A DNA stretch of 27,489 nt, taken from the NCBI GenBank assembly GCA_910589195.1, contig CAJUTC010000043.1:1-27489 (forward strand). The letters run 5' to 3'. This DNA is from an uncultured Lachnospiraceae bacterium (GTDB lineage Bacteria > Bacillota > Clostridia > Lachnospirales > Lachnospiraceae). The position numbers and the translations under genes were made by a program. Below are positions 24,010 to 27,489 of the stretch, piece after piece (position 1 is the stretch's first letter; each line of letters opens with the position of its first letter). The notes under the pieces are model-generated. The model worked only from the letters and a program-made list of their open reading frames with translations. It was not told the DNA's origin and made no database searches.

Positions 24010-25332
24010 CTATGTGATGGAAATTTTTTCTTCTTTCCGCAAAAAAAATCCTGTAATCCCCAAAGTAATCCCTTCCGTCACGGGAGCCGCCAGCCATATC
24101 CCCATCATCCCGAAAAACATGGGCAGCACAAAAATACAGAGCAGAAGGATCACCAATCCCCTGGAAAATGAGATCATTGCCGACGCAAAGGCCCTTCCGG
24201 TAGCCGTAAAATAAAAAGACGCGATGGCATTAATCCCGGAAAAGAAAAAGGAAATCATAAAAATCGCCATTCCGGATCTAATCATGGCTTTCACCTGTCC
24301 GCTGCGGACAAAGATTCCTCCATACCAATCGGAAATCAACATCATGATGAAGAATACTGCCGCCCCTGCACCAAATACGTACCGCACCGTCCTTTTCTGG
24401 ATGTTTTTCGCCAGCTCTTCCTCTCCTGCCCCATAGCAAAAGCTGATTAAGGGGCTGGCGCCCTGCCCAAACCCCACGATCACCATACTGAATACATAGG
24501 CCACATACCCTACAATGGTAAAAGCGGCCACTCCTTCTGCACCCACCCGCCGCATAATCACAAAATTATAGGCAAACATGGCGATTCCCGTGGACATTTC
24601 CCCGATAAACTCTGAACTTCCGTTTAATATTGCCTGGATGCAGAGGGGAAGTGAAAAACTAAACGTTCCCAAGCGGTAAACTTCTGCCCTTTTCCAAAAA
24701 TAGTACAAGATCCAGGCCAGGGAGGCCAATGCGGAAACAAAGGAAGCCCAGGCGATCCCTGACGCCCCAAAAGCTAGTATTCCAGCGAATACGTAATCGA
24801 AGCCTACATTCAACAAGACGCTTAACACCGTCACCTTCATGAAAAATTCCGGATGCCCTTCCCCTCGGATAAACATCCCGAAAGCAGAATTTACCACCAT
24901 TACCGGAAACTCCAAAAGCATGATGGAATAATACTCTCGAAAATACCGATTTACTTCTCCTTCTGCCTTCAGCAGGGTTAACATCGGGCGGAAACAAATC
25001 CACATGACAACGCTGATTGCCAGAGAAACTACTGTTGTAGTGGCTATCGTCTGGCAAAACACCTGCTTGCAGCAAGCCCTGTCGCCGGATCCAAGAGCCA
25101 TCCCGGAGATCGCTACACCGCCAATGGAGATCATCAGGCCCACCCCAAGATACAGATATACAATGGGAAGGCCAAGGTTCACCGCCGCTATCCCCTCTTC
25201 TCCCACATAATTTCCCATAAAAAACCCGTCCGCTACGGTAATAAACGCCGACAAGAGCATAGAAATAATTGCGGGAATGGAAAACTGCAGGATCTTCCCT
25301 CCCATGTTTCGCTTGATTTCGTGTAAATCCAT
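24010..25332 (-). CDS. MATE-family efflux transporter
   Basis: 440 residues, with about twelve hydrophobic segments in two similar halves. It begins GGKILQFSIPAIISMLLSAFITVADGFFMGNYVGEEGIAAVNLG, the MATE pattern of an N-terminal helix followed by D/N-x-x-x-G in helix 1. Each half has the characteristic small-residue-rich helices. MATE proteins export cationic drugs or metabolites using Na+ or H+ gradients; the substrate is unknown. The start follows AGGAGG by about 7 nt. It lies 134 nt after an AraC/GyrI-like regulator on the same strand, with a TATAAT (25391-25396) but no good -35 between, which suggests activator-dependent expression. No terminator separates it from the pgi promoter. Confidence 0.93.
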   Translation of the reverse strand: MDLHEIKRNMGGKILQFSIPAIISMLLSAFITVADGFFMGNYVGEEGIAAVNLGLPIVYLYLGVGLMISIGGVAISGMALGSGDRACCKQVFCQTIATTTVVSLAISVVMWICFRPMLTLLKAEGEVNRYFREYYSIMLLEFPVMVVNSAFGMFIRGEGHPEFFMKVTVLSVLLNVGFDYVFAGILAFGASGIAWASFVSALASLAWILYYFWKRAEVYRLGTFSFSLPLCIQAILNGSSEFIGEMSTGIAMFAYNFVIMRRVGAEGVAAFTIVGYVAYVFSMVIVGFGQGASPLISFCYGAGEEELAKNIQKRTVRYVFGAGAAVFFIMMLISDWYGGIFVRSGQVKAMIRSGMAIFMISFFFSGINAIASFYFTATGRAFASAMISFSRGLVILLLCIFVLPMFFGMMGIWLAAPVTEGITLGITGFFLRKEEKISIT

Positions 25333-25363
25333 AAAAATCCCTCCTTAACATGAATCTTCGTTT

Positions 25364-25396
25364 CTCAGAATTTTCTAAGTGAACATATCCATTATA
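25364..25396 (-). promoter_or_regulatory. -10 element and inverted repeat upstream of the MATE gene
   Basis: TATAAT at 25391-25396 has no acceptable -35 17 nt upstream (AAGTAT). Downstream, CTTAGAA-AA-TTCTGAG (25364-25379) is a near-perfect inverted repeat with one mismatched pair, a candidate operator. Confidence 0.4.
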
Positions 25397-25466
25397 AGAA
25401 GGGTTTCATTTATATACTTCTGAATCCTTGCCCTTTTTCGCTCTCCTTAATATTCTTTTATGAAAA

Positions 25467-26312
25467 TTAAGCCCTTTCCTTAACTGGAAGACAGATATCC
25501 AGTTCCATATACATGGTATCATAATCCACCATATGGTAAAGGTCAAACAGGTTCCTTTCCGGATCTAACTGGTACATGGTTCCTGGCAGCCACACCAGGA
25601 AAAGCGTTTGGTATGCCGCGTAAATATGCTTGGCATGGCCTTTAAAGTGATACACGGCACACCTGCCTCCATGTATAATACGGGTATTCTCTGACGGGTA
25701 ATCCTTTCCTACGCTCATGCAGATATCGCAAAGGCACCTTTCCGTTTCCGTCACCGCCGGATCATCGTAAGTCCTTTCCAAAAACCGAGTTTCTTCCGTA
25801 ATATACGTTCTATTCTTTTCAATAAACCGGCTCCAATCCCGGCTAAGTTCTTCATAACTTCCAAAATGCCGCTCATACGCTACACGGTAATCTGGTATCT
25901 GCTTTACCGTAATTTTCCTGCTGCATTCTTCAAAACTTTCCGTCCGCCATTCCTCATGATGGAAAAACGGGTGCTCCATCGACTGCTGATAGCTTTTCCT
26001 CCTAAACATGGCCGGAGCCATACGGTAATGTTTTTTAAACGCAGAGCTGTAATTAGACGGGCTGTACCCGTAATCCGCGCCGATCTCTGTTATGGAGCGC
26101 TCCCTTTCCACCTTCAGCCGAAACGCGCTTTCCTCAAGTTTTACCCGCTTAATAAAACCGTAAACGCTCTCACCTGTCTGGTCTTTAAACAGGCGGCAAA
26201 AATAATACCTGGAAAAATGGCAGTGTCCTGCCACGTCATCCAAGTTTATTTCCTCTTCCCTATGCTGCAGGATATAGTCAATCGCCTGATCTACAACCCT
26301 GTTGGTGATCAT
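25467..26312 (-). CDS. AraC-family regulator with GyrI-like effector domain
   Basis: 281 residues. The N-terminal about 100 residues are an AraC double helix-turn-helix: INLDDVAGHCHFSRYYFCRLF (first), then ITEIGADYGYSPSNYSSAFKKHYRMAPAMFR (second, with the usual G-Y/F-x-x-x-S-x-F-x-R/K-x-F pattern). The C-terminal about 150 residues, from ITVKQIPDYRVAYERHFGSYEEL, match the GyrI/BacB-like ligand-binding fold, as in Rob and BmrR-type multidrug regulators. Such proteins activate efflux genes on binding hydrophobic or cationic compounds. The MATE gene immediately downstream is the obvious target (inference). The frame extends to 26372, but AGGAGG 7 nt before ATG 26312 fixes the start. Confidence 0.9.
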   Translation of the reverse strand: MITNRVVDQAIDYILQHREEEINLDDVAGHCHFSRYYFCRLFKDQTGESVYGFIKRVKLEESAFRLKVERERSITEIGADYGYSPSNYSSAFKKHYRMAPAMFRRKSYQQSMEHPFFHHEEWRTESFEECSRKITVKQIPDYRVAYERHFGSYEELSRDWSRFIEKNRTYITEETRFLERTYDDPAVTETERCLCDICMSVGKDYPSENTRIIHGGRCAVYHFKGHAKHIYAAYQTLFLVWLPGTMYQLDPERNLFDLYHMVDYDTMYMELDICLPVKERA

Positions 26313-26631
26313 AGTCCTGCCTCCTCTTTTCTCAATCTTATCTTTTATTTGATTTGATTTCCTTATTATCATAGCATAAATACCGCTATCGTTCTACCAA
26401 ATATTCCATATTCCTTTCACAGATCTTATCCTTTGCAATCCTGTCTTTTCGGCGGTTTAGTCCGTTATCTTCCTTCTTCTCCTTCTGGCAAGCCTGGTCT
26501 TTTCCGTTCTTCTCCTCCTTCTGAGAACCGCCATGATTTGCATCAAACGGTTATATTTTTGAAATATGTTAATAAAGAAAGCAAATTGACACCATATATC
26601 CGCAAACCAAACTATGATTAGGAGAAACCAC
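26313..26631. other. intergenic region between the AraC-type and sce7726 genes
   Basis: A 319-nt gap between divergent genes. It must hold both 5' regions, but I find no convincing promoter for either. A TATGAT lies near 26371 on the minus strand. A TTGACA at 26586-26591 on the plus strand lacks a properly spaced -10. The stretch 26461-26525 is pyrimidine-rich on the plus strand, with two imperfect copies of TCCGTT...CTTCTCC..CTTCTG (26461-26487 and 26503-26523), bracketed by GGCGGTT (26451-26457) and AACCGCC (26526-26532). On the minus strand an open frame without a start codon (26386-26550) encodes a Lys/Glu-rich stretch. Confidence 0.5.
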
Positions 26632-27201
26632 ATGCTGTATGATAAAGATATCCGGGAGCCATTATTTGATTTTCTGGAAGAACGTTATGGGAAAACCCGG
26701 ATTATAGAAGAAAAACGAGTAGGACGATCCAGGGCAGATGTAATGATGATCCGCCCTTTTAGCATATCCGGGATTGAGATCAAAAGCGATGCTGATACCT
26801 ATGCCAGACTAAAGCGGCAGGTCAAAGACTATGACTATTACTTTGACTATAATTACGCTGCTGTAGGATCCAGCCACGGAATCCATATCCGGGAGCATTT
26901 ACCAGAATGGTGGGGGATCATTACGGTAGAGCAGGAAGAAAATCATGTAGATTGTTATGTCCTGCGGGAAGCATCCCCTAATCCCAACCGCCGCCTAAAG
27001 GCAAAACTCAGCCTTTTATGGCGGCCAGAACTGGCCCATATCCAGAAGGTAAACCGGATGCCAATGTACCAGGATAAAAGCAAGACCTTTGTCATTGATA
27101 AAATCCTGTCAAACGTTCCGGAAGAACTTCTCCAGAAACAAATCAGCCAGGAGTTATTTGAACGGGACTATACCGCCATAACGGAAACCATACAATTATA
27201 A
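26632..27201 (+). CDS. sce7726-family protein, PD-(D/E)XK nuclease-like
   Basis: 189 residues, one of only two genes in the right-hand accessory end and the only plus-strand gene in the window. The sequence matches the sce7726 family by its opening (LYDKDIREPLFDFLEE) and core. I see a PD-(D/E)XK signature: D36 (SRADVMM), then E49-I-K51 (SGIEIKSD), followed by Q63-V-K-D-Y67, the QxxxY motif of RecB/lambda-exonuclease-type nucleases. The C-terminal third is basic and helical. A metal-dependent DNA nuclease is inferred; function and partners are unknown. Such genes are scattered in accessory regions. The frame opens at 26614, but AGGAG 7 nt before ATG 26632 sets the start. Confidence 0.8.
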   Translation: MLYDKDIREPLFDFLEERYGKTRIIEEKRVGRSRADVMMIRPFSISGIEIKSDADTYARLKRQVKDYDYYFDYNYAAVGSSHGIHIREHLPEWWGIITVEQEENHVDCYVLREASPNPNRRLKAKLSLLWRPELAHIQKVNRMPMYQDKSKTFVIDKILSNVPEELLQKQISQELFERDYTAITETIQL

Positions 27202-27219
27202 ATAAACTCTTTATCTAAA

Positions 27220-27254
27220 AAGAGAAAACTTCTCTAACCGATCCGTTTTCTCTT
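27220..27254. terminator. hairpin between convergent genes
   Basis: AAGAGAAAAC (27220-27229) pairs perfectly over 10 bp with GTTTTCTCTT (27245-27254). On the minus strand it is followed by TTTAGAT, a weak U-rich tail, and on the plus strand it lies 18 nt after the sce7726 stop. It probably ends the minus-strand gene from the right and perhaps the plus-strand gene too. Confidence 0.6.
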
Positions 27255-27271
27255 CCAACACATTTTACAAC

Positions 27272-27489
27272 CTAATTTGCATTAAACCACTCTTTCAAAA
27301 CCCCAACACTAACATTCACAGCCTTAGCTATTTTTTCTTCACTAATTCCCATCCCCCTGAGAACCTGTGCGGTTTCTCTCGCCTGTTCCATTCTTCCTTC
27401 AATTCTTCCTTCTTTTTTTCCCTCATTTAAAATCTGTTTCGCCTCATATTCAAGAACCTTTCCACCCATAATCGATGTCACTCCTTCCT
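27272..27489 (-). CDS. C-terminal part of a probable Rpn / PD-(D/E)XK transposase-like nuclease, partial
   Basis: About 72 residues, open to the right edge. It contains KVLEYEAKQILNEGKKEGR, then a charged helix with G-R-x-E-G repeats (KKEGRIEGRMEQARE) and a closing helical segment ISEEKIAKAVNVSVGVLKEW. This tail is typical of the Rpn-family (recombination-promoting nuclease, PDDEXK_2) proteins common in Lachnospiraceae. The catalytic N-terminal domain would lie beyond the window. A GTG at 27481 and an ATG at 27469 could start a 60-70-residue protein after AAGGAG, but the frame stays open to the edge and the tail looks like an end piece, so a truncated view is more likely. It could also be a remnant. 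Confidence 0.6.
   Translation of the reverse strand, partial: EGVTSIMGGKVLEYEAKQILNEGKKEGRIEGRMEQARETAQVLRGMGISEEKIAKAVNVSVGVLKEWFNAN

Noticed and set aside
24659..25351. A 230-codon minus-strand open frame with an apparent start just before the MATE gene.
   Set aside because: It runs in another frame of the MATE gene, with Arg/Gly/Ser-rich low-quality sequence. The MATE frame has clear homology and the ribosome site.
26586..26618. TTGACA followed by TATGAT as a promoter for the sce7726 gene.
   Set aside because: The spacer would be 21 nt, and transcription would begin inside or after the ribosome binding site, leaving no usable leader.
26433..26621. A 62-codon plus-strand ORF in the accessory gap.
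   Set aside because: No ribosome site, a composition dictated by the pyrimidine-rich tract, and overlap with the sce7726 ribosome-site region. It is treated as chance.
1..27489. Search for a CRISPR array, tRNA or rRNA genes, complete insertion sequence, prophage or plasmid functions.
   Set aside because: No regularly spaced repeats, cloverleaf or rRNA sequence, transposase with terminal repeats, integrase or replication gene was seen. Only the partial Rpn-type tail hints at a mobile element.

Overview
The window reads as a chromosomal segment of a low-to-mid GC member of the Firmicutes, most likely a Clostridia of the family Lachnospiraceae. The evidence is gene order: DUF4321-radC-mreC-mreD-PBP2-minCDE-rodA-mgsA, miaB-mutS-mutL-miaA-ynbB, and an HlyD-like adaptor followed by yggS are all clostridial arrangements. 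Ribosome binding sites are strong AGGAGG types and promoters are sigma-A-like. The genus cannot be fixed from the sequence. No rRNA, tRNA, CRISPR array, complete insertion sequence or prophage is visible. Nearly every gene lies on the minus strand, so transcription runs from high to low coordinates.

Region 1 (1-2593): the start of yggS runs off the left edge. It follows an HlyD-like membrane adaptor gene that has its own promoter. Upstream of that, behind a near-perfect intrinsic terminator, is a small 139-residue P-loop protein of unknown function.

Region 2 (2684-12381) is one long cell-shape and division operon: DUF4321, radC, mreC, mreD, a 963-residue class B PBP (mrdA type), minC, minD, minE, rodA, mgsA and a D,D-carboxypeptidase. 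Spacings are tight (overlaps of 4 and 8 nt, and junctions of 0 to 1 nt). The products cover the elongasome (MreC, MreD, PBP2, RodA), septum placement (MinCDE), peptidoglycan trimming, and a methylglyoxal branch. mreB, normally between radC and mreC, is absent.

Region 3 (12385-21362): miaB, mutS, mutL and miaA form an apparent operon for tRNA A37 modification and mismatch repair. ynbB (PLP enzyme, aluminum-resistance family) follows from its own promoter. hfq, common between miaA and ynbB, is absent. Two intercistronic stretches are rich in inverted repeats: 12420-12544 after ynbB, and 14937-15067 before miaA.

Region 4 (21404-26312): a GNAT acetyltransferase, glucose-6-phosphate isomerase with a strong promoter and a GC-rich structured leader of about 220 nt, a MATE transporter, and an AraC/GyrI-like regulator upstream of it.

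Region 5 (26313-27489) looks accessory: a plus-strand sce7726-family protein with a PD-(D/E)XK/QxxxY nuclease signature, then the C-terminal tail of a probable Rpn-type nuclease cut by the right edge.

Most of the window is conserved housekeeping. I do not see a clearly new multi-gene system. The best leads are the pgi leader, the miaA leader (a short ORF with three consecutive U-starting codons), the missing mreB, the small P-loop protein, and the sce7726 nuclease-like gene.
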